DNA of 40,419 nt, from the NCBI GenBank assembly GCA_028818855.1, contig JAPPMY010000023.1:1-40419 (forward strand). The letters are read 5' to 3'. Both the position numbers and the translations under genes were made by a program. The DNA comes from Rhodospirillales bacterium (lineage in GTDB: Bacteria > Pseudomonadota > Alphaproteobacteria > UBA828). Under the pieces are notes generated by a model. The model had not been told where the DNA came from. It was given only the letters and a program-made list of their open reading frames with translations, and made no database searches. Position 1 is the first letter of the stretch; every line of letters starts with the position of its first letter. This document shows positions 26,082 to 34,635 of this stretch, one piece after another.

Positions 26082-27440
26082 ATGCGGCGGTCTCCGTTGA
26101 TTCGCGAGTGGGCCTGGCATCGCCGGGTCTGGCGGCTGGCCTGGCCGATGGTCGTCTCCAACCTGTCGGTGCCGCTGCTCGGCGCGGTGGATACGGCGGT
26201 GATCGGTCATCTGCCCGAGCCGCATTTCCTGGGCGCGATCGCGGTCGGCGCGCTCATCTTCAACACCCTCTACTTCGGCTGCAACTTCCTGCGCATGGGC
26301 ACCACGGGGCTTACCGCCCAAGCCTTCGGTGCCCACGACTTCGACGCTGCCCGCGCCACCCTTCTCCGCGCGCTCCTGATCGCCCTGGTGCTGGCGCTGG
26401 CGCTCCTCGCGCTGCAAGGGCCGATCGGCTGGCTCGCCTTCTATCTGGTCGAGCCGAGCGAGGCGGTCGCCGGCGAGGGCATGCGCTACTATTTCATCCG
26501 CATCTGGGGCGCGCCGGCCGCGCTCGCCAACGTGGCACTGGTGGGCTGGTTCATCGGGATGCAGAACACCCGCGCCGCGCTGGCGCTGCTGCTGACGGTC
26601 AACGGCATCAACATCGTCCTCGACCTGGTGCTGGTGCTGGGCTTCGGCCTCGCCGTCGCCGGCGCCGCCTGGGCCACGGTGGCGGCGGACTATTCCGGGC
26701 TGATCCTCGGCATGGCCGTCACCACCCGTCTCGCCAATCGCCACGGCGGCCACTGGCGCCCCCGCCTCGTCCTCGATGCCGTCGCCATGCGACGCTTCCT
26801 CGGCATCAACCGCGACATCTTCCTGCGCACGCTCTTCGTGATCACGGCGTTCGCGCTCTTCACCACGCTGAGCGCGCGCCAGGGCGACGTGGTGCTGGCG
26901 GCAAACGCCGTGCTGCTCAACTTCGTCATCTTCTTCAACTTCGCGTTCGACGGCTTCGCCTTCGCCGCCGAGGCGCTCACGGGCCGCGCGCTGGGCGCCC
27001 GGCGGCGCGAGGACCTCGCCCGCGCCGTCCGCGCCTGCCTCCTCTGGTGCCTCGCGCTCGCCGTCCTCACGTTGGCCGTCTACGGCCTCGCCGGCGCGCC
27101 GATCGTCCGCGTGCTCACCGACTTGGGCGACGTGCGCGCCGTCGCCTACGACCACCTCCCCTGGCTGATCGCGCTGCCCGTGGTGGCGGTCTGGGGCATC
27201 TTTTTCGACGGCGTGTTCACCGGCGTCACGCGCACCGCGCACATGCGAAACAACATGATGCTGGCCTTCGCCGTCTTCGTGCCGTGCGCGTGGCTGCTGC
27301 GGGAGCCCCTGGGCAATCATGGCCTGTGGCTCGCGATGACGCTGCTCTACGCCGTGCGCGGCATCGGCCTCGGCACGATCTTCGTGCGCATCCAGCGGCG
27401 GGGCGGCTTCTTGCCCGCGCTCACGCCCCGTGATAGCTGA
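26082..27440 (+). CDS. MATE family efflux transporter (DinF-like)
   Basis: A 452-residue inner-membrane transporter with about twelve hydrophobic segments in two halves. It matches the MATE family, DinF branch: WPMVVSNLSVPLLGAVDTAV (residues 21-40), GCNFLRMGTTGLTAQAFGA, LVGWFIGMQNTRAALALLLT in the middle, and the second-half FDGFAFAAEALTGRALGA. MATE proteins exchange cations (H+ or Na+) for organic cations or metabolites. It lies 45 bases after lolA and 6 bases before the amidotransferase gene, so the two latter are probably co-transcribed. The substrate is not predictable. Confidence 0.94.
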   Translation: MRRSPLIREWAWHRRVWRLAWPMVVSNLSVPLLGAVDTAVIGHLPEPHFLGAIAVGALIFNTLYFGCNFLRMGTTGLTAQAFGAHDFDAARATLLRALLIALVLALALLALQGPIGWLAFYLVEPSEAVAGEGMRYYFIRIWGAPAALANVALVGWFIGMQNTRAALALLLTVNGINIVLDLVLVLGFGLAVAGAAWATVAADYSGLILGMAVTTRLANRHGGHWRPRLVLDAVAMRRFLGINRDIFLRTLFVITAFALFTTLSARQGDVVLAANAVLLNFVIFFNFAFDGFAFAAEALTGRALGARRREDLARAVRACLLWCLALAVLTLAVYGLAGAPIVRVLTDLGDVRAVAYDHLPWLIALPVVAVWGIFFDGVFTGVTRTAHMRNNMMLAFAVFVPCAWLLREPLGNHGLWLAMTLLYAVRGIGLGTIFVRIQRRGGFLPALTPRDS

Positions 27441-27446
27441 GCCGGC

Positions 27447-28220
27447 ATGAGCGCACCGCCGGTTCCCCTGATCGGCCTGCCCGCCTGTGCGCGGCAAATC
27501 GGCATTCACCCGTTCCATGTCGTGGGCGACAAGTACATGCGGGCGGTTGCCGAGGCCGCCGGCGGCCTGCCGCTGACGCTGCCGGCGTTCGGCGCGGCGC
27601 TCGACTTCGACGCCGTGCTCGACCGCTTCGACGGCCTGCTCTTCACCGGCAGCCCGTCCAACGTGGAACCCGATCGCTACGACGGGCCGCCCAGCGCCGA
27701 CGGCACGCTCCACGACCCCGAGCGGGACGCGACGACGCTCCCGCTGATCCGCGGCGCGATCGAACGGGGGGTTCCCATCTTCTGCATCTGCCGGGGATTT
27801 CAGGAGCTGAACGTGGCCCTCGGCGGCAGTCTCCACCAGGCCGTTCACGACCTGCCGGGGCGGATCGACCACCGCTCCGACGACAGCCAGCCCCGCGACG
27901 TGCAGTACGGACCGGCCCACGACGTCACGCTTGCCGCAGACGGCCTGCTGGCGTCGCTCTGGCCCGCGCCGGAGGTCGCGGTCAACTCGCTGCACGCGCA
28001 GGGGATCGCCCGCCTCGCGCCCCGGCTCACTGTCGAGGCGACCGCGCCGGACGGTCAGATCGAGGCCGTGCGCGTCGGCGACGCCCCTTCGTTTGCGCTC
28101 GGCGTCCAGTGGCACCCCGAGTGGAAGGTCACGGAGGATCCCTTTTCGATGGCGATCTTCGGCGCGTTCGGCGAGGCGACCCGTGCGCGCGCCGCCGCCC
28201 GCGCGAACACCAGCGGCTAG
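27447..28220 (+). CDS. Class-I glutamine amidotransferase, peptidase C26 (gamma-glutamyl hydrolase-like)
   Basis: A 257-residue member of the PuuD-like C26 group, which hydrolyses gamma-glutamyl bonds such as gamma-glutamyl-GABA. The nucleophile is C115 in FCICRGFQELN, and the catalytic pair lies in VQWHPEW near residue 230. LLFTGSPSNVEPDRY matches the family GG/GSPSNV-P-x-x-Y motif. The ATG at 27447 is 6 bases after the MATE stop. The TAG stop (28218-28220) has its last base supplied by the MITE-like element. Polyamine or gamma-glutamyl amide catabolism is plausible. No other puu genes are nearby. Confidence 0.94.
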   Translation: MSAPPVPLIGLPACARQIGIHPFHVVGDKYMRAVAEAAGGLPLTLPAFGAALDFDAVLDRFDGLLFTGSPSNVEPDRYDGPPSADGTLHDPERDATTLPLIRGAIERGVPIFCICRGFQELNVALGGSLHQAVHDLPGRIDHRSDDSQPRDVQYGPAHDVTLAADGLLASLWPAPEVAVNSLHAQGIARLAPRLTVEATAPDGQIEAVRVGDAPSFALGVQWHPEWKVTEDPFSMAIFGAFGEATRARAAARANTSG

Positions 28221-28447
28221 AGCAAATTTCGACCGGACGGGGTCATACCTGGTTGCCGCACGTTCCTCCTTTTCGCGCAGTGCGGCCCGAGAAACCCCCA
28301 CCTCTCCCTGGCCCTCTCCTCCCCGGTGGGGAGGAGAGGGAGAAAAGGCTGGCGCCGCCTTTGTTCCCCCTCCTCCCGGGAGGAGGGGGAAAGGGGGAGG
28401 TGGGCGTCCTTCGGGCTGTCGTGGTCCCGTCAGGTCGAAAAGCGCTC
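28220..28447 (+). mobile_element. MITE-like element copy 2 (full, 228 bp)
   Basis: A full 228-bp copy in inverted orientation relative to the copy at 11753-11980. Terminal repeats match at 19 of 25 positions, with TA at 28218-28219 and 28448-28449. Internal hairpins: 13-bp arms with a GGT loop at 28312-28340, and a perfect 28-bp palindrome at 28364-28391. It lies between convergent genes and completes both of their TAG stops. Confidence 0.85.
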
Positions 28448-29154
28448 TAATGAATCTCCTTTGCCTCGCGCAACACCTGCTCCATCACGTCGGCCGAGAA
28501 TCCCGGCTCCTTGCACGCCGTCAGGATCGGCGCCTCTCGGCGCATGCAAAGCTCGGCCGCCGCCGGCACGTCGCGCGCCGCCTCGTGCGGGATGATCACC
28601 GCGCCGTGACGGTCGGCGTGCACGAGGTCGCCCGTATGCGTCAGCATGCCGCACACGTCCACCGGCTCGCCGTGGCTCACCAGATGGACCCAGGCATGGG
28701 AGGGCACCACCGTGCCGGAGAGGAACTGGAAGCCGTCGGCGATCATGTCGAGATCGCGGACCGCGCCGTTGGTCACGACGCCGAGAGAGCCCAGGGCCTG
28801 ATGCACGGCGGAATGCACTTCCCCCCACCAGGAGGCCGCGCCGGGGCGGGAGTCCACGTCCTGGATCACCATGATCGAGGGCCGGTGGCCTTCCTCCACG
28901 TAGCGGTAGTAGGCGACGCGGTCGGCGGCCATCGCATCGCCGTCCTTCGCGGGTTGTTCCATGGAGCGGATCGTCGCGGTCCGCGCATAGCCCACCATCG
29001 GCTCGAGCTCCGGGAAGGAGCAGATCAGCGTCTCGGTCGTGAAGCCGAGCGCGCGACGCTCGGGACAGACGATTTCGAGCGCATTGCAGATCGTCGGCGT
29101 GTCGTAGGCGCGGAGTGCCGCCAATTCGGCCTCGTTGAGGGGTGTCTCGGTCAC
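28447..29154 (-). CDS. RraA family protein (aldolase/RraA-like)
   Basis: A 235-residue RraA-fold protein. The core motif GVVTNGAVRD (residues 125-134) matches the GxVTxGxxRD substrate/metal site of the HMG/CHA aldolase-RraA family. DTPTICNALE (18-27) and VHADRHGAVIIP later in the chain are also typical. Members that keep this motif are often 4-hydroxy-4-methyl-2-oxoglutarate-type aldolases or oxaloacetate decarboxylases; others, like E. coli RraA, inhibit RNase E. The length (longer than the ~160-residue RraA) and the context favour an enzyme. It starts at 29154, divergent from the glycosyltransferase. Its stop overlaps the MITE border. Confidence 0.9.
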   Translation of the reverse strand: MTETPLNEAELAALRAYDTPTICNALEIVCPERRALGFTTETLICSFPELEPMVGYARTATIRSMEQPAKDGDAMAADRVAYYRYVEEGHRPSIMVIQDVDSRPGAASWWGEVHSAVHQALGSLGVVTNGAVRDLDMIADGFQFLSGTVVPSHAWVHLVSHGEPVDVCGMLTHTGDLVHADRHGAVIIPHEAARDVPAAAELCMRREAPILTACKEPGFSADVMEQVLREAKEIH

Positions 29155-29251
29155 CTGCGTTCCTCCCTGTTGCTGGCGCCGGATGATCGCCGATGGGGGG
29201 AGCCCAGCGCAAACCCCCGTTCACCGCGGGCAGCGCTGCTCGCCGCGTGAC

Positions 29252-30394
29252 ATGCGGGTCGCGCTCTATACCCCCACCGACGGCCCCGATCCGGCTGCGG
29301 CATGGGACGGCCCCGGGCTGGTTCATCTGCTCGCGCGGGCCCTCGACGTCGCCGGTCATCAGGTGCTTGCGCCGTCCGAGTTTCGCACCGATGCGGGCGG
29401 CGAGGACGCTCGCAAGCGGGCAGCGCTGGAACGAAGGGCCGTAAGGCACGCGACCCGCCTCGTCGCCTCGTACCGCGACCTGCCGAGCGTCGCGCGGCCC
29501 GAGGCCTGGCTCACCTGCCGCCTGCACCATCGGGCGCCGGACCTGATCGGCTCCGTCGTGGCCGAGACGCTGGGCATTCCCTACCTGCTGGCGGGCGCGT
29601 TCTACGCGCGGGAGGAGAGCGGCGGCGCCCACGCGGGCTGGCTCTCGTACACGGCCCGCGCCATCGCCCGCGCACGCGCGGTGCTCTCGCTCACGGCCGA
29701 GGACGAGGAGAGCATCAGGCCGCTCGTCGCAAGCACGGCGCGGCTCTACCGGCTCGCGCCCTTCCTCGATCCCGCGCCCTACCGGGCGGCTGATCGCGAC
29801 GCGGCCCGTCGGGCGCTGGCGGACGCGCTGCCGCTCGACCCGGCGCGCCCGTGGCTGCTGGCGGCGGCGCCCATGCGCCCCGGCGCCGCGCTCGCCTCCT
29901 GGCGCCTGCTGGGACGCTCCCTCGGCCTCATCGCCGACCCGGCCTGGCAGCTCCTCGCGGTCGGCGACGGCGAGGCTCGTGCGCTGGCGGAAGCGGCGTT
30001 GGCACCGCTCGGGCAGGGCGTGACCGTCCTGGCCGGCGCCCGCAGCGACGACGCGCTCAGGGCTCTCTATGCGGCCTGCGACGTCTACGTGTGGCCGGCC
30101 TATCAGGAAGTCCTGAGTCTGACGGTGCTGGAGGCGCAGGCGGCCGGCCTTCCGGCGGTGGCGCGAGACTGGCCCGGCCCCGCAGCCGTCATCGCCAGCA
30201 GCGAGACCGGGCTGCTCACGCCGCAGAACGACGACGTGGCCTTCGCCGGCGCCGTGGTCGAGCTCACCGCCAATGCGGAGCGACGGCGGGCGATGGGTGC
30301 GGCCGCCGCCGCGCGGGCGCGCGACCGCCACGGCCTCGCAACCGCCGCCGCCACCCTGGACCGCGCCCTCGACGCCGCGCTCGCCGACGCCTGA
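29252..30394 (+). CDS. Glycosyltransferase, GT4-like
   Basis: A 380-residue GT-B-fold glycosyltransferase. The N-terminal domain begins MRVALYTPTDGPDPAAAWDG and has a LLARALDVAGHQVLAP helix. The C-terminal donor-binding domain has the GT4 signature region VYVWPAYQEVLSLTVLEAQA (about residues 283-302), in which the E-x7-E pair contacts the sugar nucleotide, followed by AGLPAVARDWPGPAAVI and GLLTPQNDD. The ATG at 29252 is preferred; the frame extends upstream to 29135 into the divergent promoter region without conserved sequence. The ribosome-binding site is poor. The gene is isolated from other polysaccharide genes, so its acceptor is unknown. Confidence 0.88.
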   Translation: MRVALYTPTDGPDPAAAWDGPGLVHLLARALDVAGHQVLAPSEFRTDAGGEDARKRAALERRAVRHATRLVASYRDLPSVARPEAWLTCRLHHRAPDLIGSVVAETLGIPYLLAGAFYAREESGGAHAGWLSYTARAIARARAVLSLTAEDEESIRPLVASTARLYRLAPFLDPAPYRAADRDAARRALADALPLDPARPWLLAAAPMRPGAALASWRLLGRSLGLIADPAWQLLAVGDGEARALAEAALAPLGQGVTVLAGARSDDALRALYAACDVYVWPAYQEVLSLTVLEAQAAGLPAVARDWPGPAAVIASSETGLLTPQNDDVAFAGAVVELTANAERRRAMGAAAAARARDRHGLATAAATLDRALDAALADA

Positions 30395-30454
30395 CCACGA
30401 CGAGAATCCGGGTTAATCGCCGGCCTGCTCCGGGCTACAAGGGGGCCGTCCGAC

Positions 30455-32119
30455 ATGGCGGCCAATGAGCGAGCGACGGTGGTGGAACAGCCTGGGGCGA
30501 TATCCCACAGCGATCCGCGGGTTCCGGCGGCGGACAGGTGCGTGCTCCGCTACCTGCTCGACCGGCTGGCCGCGGCGACGCCGGACAAGACCTTCTGCGT
30601 CTTCGAGGACGGCACCGCGTGGAGCTACGCCCGCACCCGGGCCGAGGTGATCCAGACCGCCATCGGCCTGCAGGCGCTCGGCCTGCGCCAGGGCGACCAC
30701 GTGCTCTCGTGGCTGCCCAACGGCGCCGACGCGCTGCGCATGTTCCTGGGCTCCAACTACATGGGCGCCGTCTACGTGCCCATCAACACGGCCTACAAGG
30801 GCCGGCTGCTGGAGCACGTGGTGGCGCGCTCCGACGCCCGCATCATCGTCGCGCATGCGGAGCTGGCGCCCAGGCTCGCCACGGTCGATCTTGCCGATCT
30901 GGTGACCCTGGTGGCCGTGGGCGGCCCGCCGCCCGCCATCGAGGGTCTCACGGCGATGGATGACTCCGTGCTTCACCCCGAGGGCGGGGCGCTGGAGCCG
31001 CTGGAGCGCCCGATCGAGCCCTGGGACACCCAGTCGATCATCTTCACCTCCGGCACCACCGGCCCGTCGAAGGCGGTGCTCAGCTCCTACTGCCACGCGT
31101 TCTCGAATTTCGGACCCGACACCTGGCAGTTCATCACGCCGGAGGACCGCTACCTCATCAGCCTGCCGCTCTTCCATCTCGGCGGCGCCACCATCGCCTA
31201 CGGCATGCTCTGCCAGCACGCCTCGATCACCCTGGTCGAGTACTTCAAGACGCACGCGTTCTGGGAGACCGTGCGCCGCACCGGCGTCACCTCGGTGTTC
31301 ATGCTGGGCGTCATGGCGCAGTTCCTGGAGAAGGAACCGCACAAGCCGGACGACCGCGACCATCCCTTGCGCACGGTCGGCATGGTGCCGCTCGTGAACG
31401 ACGTCGACGCCTTCATGGAGCGCTTCGGCGTGGAGGTCTACTCGATCTACAACATGACCGAGCTCTGCTGCCCGGTGATGACCACCGTGCCCATGACCGT
31501 GCCGGGCAGCGCCGGTACGGTGCGGCCCGGCTGCGAGCTTCGCGTGGTCGACGACAACGACTGCGAGGTGCCGGCGGGCGCGACCGGCGAGATCGTGGTG
31601 CGCGCCGACACGCCCTGGGCCATCAACCACGGCTACTACAAGGAGCCGGAGGCGACCGCGCGGGCCTGGCGCAACGGCTGGTTCCACACCGGCGACGCCG
31701 GCCGCGTGGACGAGGACGGCAACCTCTACTTCGTCGACCGCCTGAAGGACACGATCCGCCGCCGTGGCGAGAACATCTCCTCGCTGGAGGTGGAGACCGA
31801 GGTCGCGGCCCATCCGGCGGTGCGCGAGGCCGCCGTGATCCCGGTGCCGAGCGATCTCGGCGAGGACGAGGTCATGGCGGTCGTCGCGCTCCGGCCGGAG
31901 CAGGCGCTTGATCCGGCGGCGCTTCTGGACTTTCTCGAGCCGCGTCTCGCCCACTTCATGATCCCGCGCTACGTCCGCATCGTGGACGCCCTGCCCAAGA
32001 CGCCGACCGAGAAGATCGAGAAGCACAGGTTGCGGGCAGAAGGCATCACGGAGGATAGCTGGGACCGTGAGGCAGCCGGCATCCGCATCAGGCGCGAGCG
32101 CCTGGGGCGCTCGGGGTGA
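30455..32119 (+). CDS. AMP-binding acyl-CoA ligase (CaiC-like)
   Basis: A 554-residue ANL-superfamily ligase that would activate a carboxylate with ATP and CoA. The P-loop motif FTSGTTGPSKAV is near residues 197-208, YNMTEL (A5) in the middle, WFHTGDAG (A7), and DRLKDTIRRRGENIS (A8) before the C-terminal lid, with PTEKIEKHRL carrying the A10 lysine. Similarity in layout and the CaiB-like gene two places downstream suggest a carnitine/crotonobetaine-type CoA ligase, although aryl- or fatty-acyl ligase cannot be excluded. It starts at ATG 30455, 60 bases after the glycosyltransferase. Its TGA overlaps the GTG start of the next gene by 4 bases (GTGA), showing translational coupling. Confidence 0.93.
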   Translation: MAANERATVVEQPGAISHSDPRVPAADRCVLRYLLDRLAAATPDKTFCVFEDGTAWSYARTRAEVIQTAIGLQALGLRQGDHVLSWLPNGADALRMFLGSNYMGAVYVPINTAYKGRLLEHVVARSDARIIVAHAELAPRLATVDLADLVTLVAVGGPPPAIEGLTAMDDSVLHPEGGALEPLERPIEPWDTQSIIFTSGTTGPSKAVLSSYCHAFSNFGPDTWQFITPEDRYLISLPLFHLGGATIAYGMLCQHASITLVEYFKTHAFWETVRRTGVTSVFMLGVMAQFLEKEPHKPDDRDHPLRTVGMVPLVNDVDAFMERFGVEVYSIYNMTELCCPVMTTVPMTVPGSAGTVRPGCELRVVDDNDCEVPAGATGEIVVRADTPWAINHGYYKEPEATARAWRNGWFHTGDAGRVDEDGNLYFVDRLKDTIRRRGENISSLEVETEVAAHPAVREAAVIPVPSDLGEDEVMAVVALRPEQALDPAALLDFLEPRLAHFMIPRYVRIVDALPKTPTEKIEKHRLRAEGITEDSWDREAAGIRIRRERLGRSG

Positions 32120-32691
32120 GCGCTCCCGTTCCAGAGACTGCGCCTGAGCTCGGCTTCGAGGCGATGCAGGCGCCAGATGCGGGCGAGAGCCGCCACCGCT
32201 ATCCGGCGCGCGCCGTCCTGCTCGACTATCTCTATTCGGGGCTCGGCCTGCTCTTCACCCTGGGCCCGCTGGGGCTGGCAGCGTCTGCCGGCCCTGCCGC
32301 CTGGGTGCTGGGCGGTCTCGGCGCGCTCTTCGCCGTCTACGGCGTTCGCACGGTGCTCCGGCATCGGACCGCTCTCAGGGTGAGCGAGGAAGGGCTGGTC
32401 GTGGAGGGCCTCCTGCGCCGCCGTCTCCCCTGGGTCCGGCTGACGCGGTGCACGCTCGGCTACTACTCGACCCGGCGCAACCGCGACCGCGGCTGGATGC
32501 AGCTCACCCTCAAGGCAGGCGGTCGAAACCTCAGGATCGATTCGCAGATCGAGGGGTTCGACAGGATCGTCCGCCGCGCCATCCACGCGGCGCAGAGCCA
32601 CGGCATCGCCCTCGACCACACCACGCAAGAGAACCTGCGCGCCCTGGGGATTTCCGCGGGCGACGCGGACCCTTCGGCGGACCACACCTAG
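32116..32691 (+). CDS. Small membrane protein of unknown function, possible PH-like domain
   Basis: A 191-residue protein I do not recognise. Two hydrophobic helices (about residues 37-56 and 60-80) form a hairpin. After them comes RTALRVSEEGLVVEGLLRRR (85-104) and a strand-rich part with WVRLTRCTLGYYSTRRNRDR and WMQLTLKAGG, which looks like a bacterial PH-like (YdbT/DUF304-type) module on the cytoplasmic face. The GTG at 32116 overlaps the ligase stop by 4 bases, and its TAG is 9 bases before the CoA transferase, so it is firmly in the operon. Its role with two CoA enzymes is unclear; membrane recruitment is a guess. Confidence 0.75.
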   Translation: MSAPVPETAPELGFEAMQAPDAGESRHRYPARAVLLDYLYSGLGLLFTLGPLGLAASAGPAAWVLGGLGALFAVYGVRTVLRHRTALRVSEEGLVVEGLLRRRLPWVRLTRCTLGYYSTRRNRDRGWMQLTLKAGGRNLRIDSQIEGFDRIVRRAIHAAQSHGIALDHTTQENLRALGISAGDADPSADHT

Positions 32692-32700
32692 GCATTTCCC

Positions 32701-33942
32701 ATGAACCAGCCCAGAACCGGCCCCCTGATCGGCCTCAAGGTGCTCGACCTCAGCCGCATCCTCGCGGGCCCCTGGGCAGGCCAACTGCTCGCCGACTTCG
32801 GCGCCGATGTCGTCAAGGTGGAGCGGCCGGGCACGGGCGACGACACGCGGGCCTGGGGGCCGCCCTTCCTCCGCGACGCGGACGGGGACGAGACCACGGA
32901 CGCCGCCTACTACATGTCGGCCAACCGGGGGAAGCGCTCCATCACGCTGAACATCGCCGTGCCCGAGGGGCAGGCGGTGGTCAAGCGCCTCGCCGAATGC
33001 GCGGACGTCCTGATCGAGAACTACAAGGTCGGCGGCCTCGCCAAGTACGGCCTCGACTACCCCGCGCTTGGCCAGCTCAACCCCCGCCTCGTCTACTGCT
33101 CGATCACCGGCTTCGGCCAGACCGGGCCCTACGCGCACCGCACCGGCTACGACCTGATCGCGCAAGCCATGGGCGGCATCATGAGCATCACGGGCGAGCG
33201 CGACGACCTGCCTGGCGGCGGGCCGCAAAAGGTAGGCGTCGCCGCCGCCGACCTGATGACCGGCATGTATGCGTCGACCGCGATCCTCGCCGCGCTCGCG
33301 AGCCGCGCGCAGACCGGGCGCGGGCAGCATATCGACCTCGCCCTCCTGGACACGCAGATAGCCTGGCTCGCGAACCAGGCGATGAACTACCTGATCGGCG
33401 GTGAGGCGCCGGCCCGCGCGGGCAACGAGCATCAGAACATCGTCCCCTACGGGGTCTTCCAGACCCGCGACGGCTACTTCGCGCTTGCCATCGGCAACAA
33501 CAGCCAGCTTCGCAAGTTCTGCACGGCGGCCGGCGGCCCGCAGCTTGCCGACGACCCGCGCTTTTCGACCAATATCACTCGGCTGCAGAATCGGGTGGAG
33601 CTGATCGCCACACTGAACGACATCACCCGGCAGCGGACGATGGACGAATGGAGCGCCCTGCTGGAGCCGGTGGGCGTCCCCTGCGGGCCGATCAACACCC
33701 TCGATCGGGTCTTCGCCGACCGCCAGGTTGAGGCTCGGGGCATGAGGGTGAGCATCCCGCACAGCCTCGGCGTCGACGTCGACTACCCCGCCAACCCGGT
33801 CAACTTCTCAGAGACGCCGGTCGACTATCCCCGCGCGGCCCCGATGCTGGGCGAGGACGCGGATACGGTGCTGCGCGACTGGCTCGATCTCGACGACGAG
33901 GCGGTCGCGGCGTTGCGCGAGAGCGATAGCGGTATCAACTGA
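32701..33942 (+). CDS. CaiB/BaiF family CoA transferase
   Basis: A 413-residue class III CoA transferase, which moves CoA between carboxylates through an interlocked dimer. The N-terminal LKVLDLSRILAGPWAGQLLA (residues 12-31) and DFGADVVKVERPGTGD are family hallmarks, the catalytic aspartate is D184 in VAAADLMTGMYA, and the C-terminal GVPCGPINTL is also typical. It starts at ATG 32701, 9 bases after the membrane protein, so the operon order is ligase - membrane protein - CoA transferase. Together the ligase and transferase suggest CoA cycling of a carnitine-, oxalate- or succinyl-type acid. The specific pair is not determinable. Confidence 0.95.
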   Translation: MNQPRTGPLIGLKVLDLSRILAGPWAGQLLADFGADVVKVERPGTGDDTRAWGPPFLRDADGDETTDAAYYMSANRGKRSITLNIAVPEGQAVVKRLAECADVLIENYKVGGLAKYGLDYPALGQLNPRLVYCSITGFGQTGPYAHRTGYDLIAQAMGGIMSITGERDDLPGGGPQKVGVAAADLMTGMYASTAILAALASRAQTGRGQHIDLALLDTQIAWLANQAMNYLIGGEAPARAGNEHQNIVPYGVFQTRDGYFALAIGNNSQLRKFCTAAGGPQLADDPRFSTNITRLQNRVELIATLNDITRQRTMDEWSALLEPVGVPCGPINTLDRVFADRQVEARGMRVSIPHSLGVDVDYPANPVNFSETPVDYPRAAPMLGEDADTVLRDWLDLDDEAVAALRESDSGIN

Positions 33943-33955
33943 CGCGCCCGCACCG

Positions 33956-34615
33956 TCAGCCCGCTCTGCCGAGCACGTCGTGGAGGAAGAGGCCTCCGAT
34001 CTGCAGGCCGTCCGGCGCGATGCCGTGACCGATCCCCCGGCTCACGTGCCACTGGACCGGGACGTCGCAGGCGCCGAGCGTGGTCGCTGCCTCGAAGAGC
34101 GCGCCCACCGGCACCATGTCGTCCGCATCGCCATGAACCAGCAGTGCCGGCGGGCGGGCGCGAAGCTCGCCTCCCAGGCGTTCCCCGCCGACGAGCCGGC
34201 CCGAGAATCCCAATACGCCGGCGCACGGCGCGCTCCGCCGGTAGGCAACGTGGAGCGACATCATCGTGCCCTGGCTGAAGCCCACCAGCGCGAGGTCGCT
34301 CTCGCTGAGGCCGAGCACGTCCAGCCTGGCGTCGATATCGGCGTTGAGCACGTCTGCCGCGCGGATGGCGCCCTCGGTCATGCTGGCGGGCGAAGGATCG
34401 GCAAGGCTGAACCACTGGCGGCCCACGGGCGCCATGTCGCAGGGCTCCGGCGCATCGGGCGCGGCGAAATGGGCATGGGGCAGCAGCCGCCCCCACGGCT
34501 CGGCGAGACCGATCAGGTCGTTGCCGTCGGCACCGAGGCCGTGCAGCAGGAGGACGAGCTTGCGCGGTGCTCCACCGCTCGCCGGCGGCCGCTCCGGCCC
34601 GCTCAGGGCGCTCAC
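33956..34615 (-). CDS. Phospholipase/carboxylesterase family hydrolase
   Basis: A 219-residue serine esterase of the acyl-protein-thioesterase/carboxylesterase type. LLLHGLGADGNDL (residues 22-34) is the oxyanion region, GFSQGTMMSL has nucleophile S114, HGDADDMVP holds the acid, and SRGIGHGIAPDG the histidine. The start is GTG at 34615, chosen because GGGAGG stands just before it. The longer frame to 34807 runs over the 3' end of the CmcJ-like gene. It is convergent with the CoA transferase (13 bases apart) and 20 bases downstream of the CmcJ-like gene, so it is the second gene of that transcript. It probably acts on small or lipid esters. Confidence 0.93.
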   Translation of the reverse strand: MSALSGPERPPASGGAPRKLVLLLHGLGADGNDLIGLAEPWGRLLPHAHFAAPDAPEPCDMAPVGRQWFSLADPSPASMTEGAIRAADVLNADIDARLDVLGLSESDLALVGFSQGTMMSLHVAYRRSAPCAGVLGFSGRLVGGERLGGELRARPPALLVHGDADDMVPVGALFEAATTLGACDVPVQWHVSRGIGHGIAPDGLQIGGLFLHDVLGRAG

Positions 34616-34635
34616 GCCGGGCCTCCCGTGCCTGG

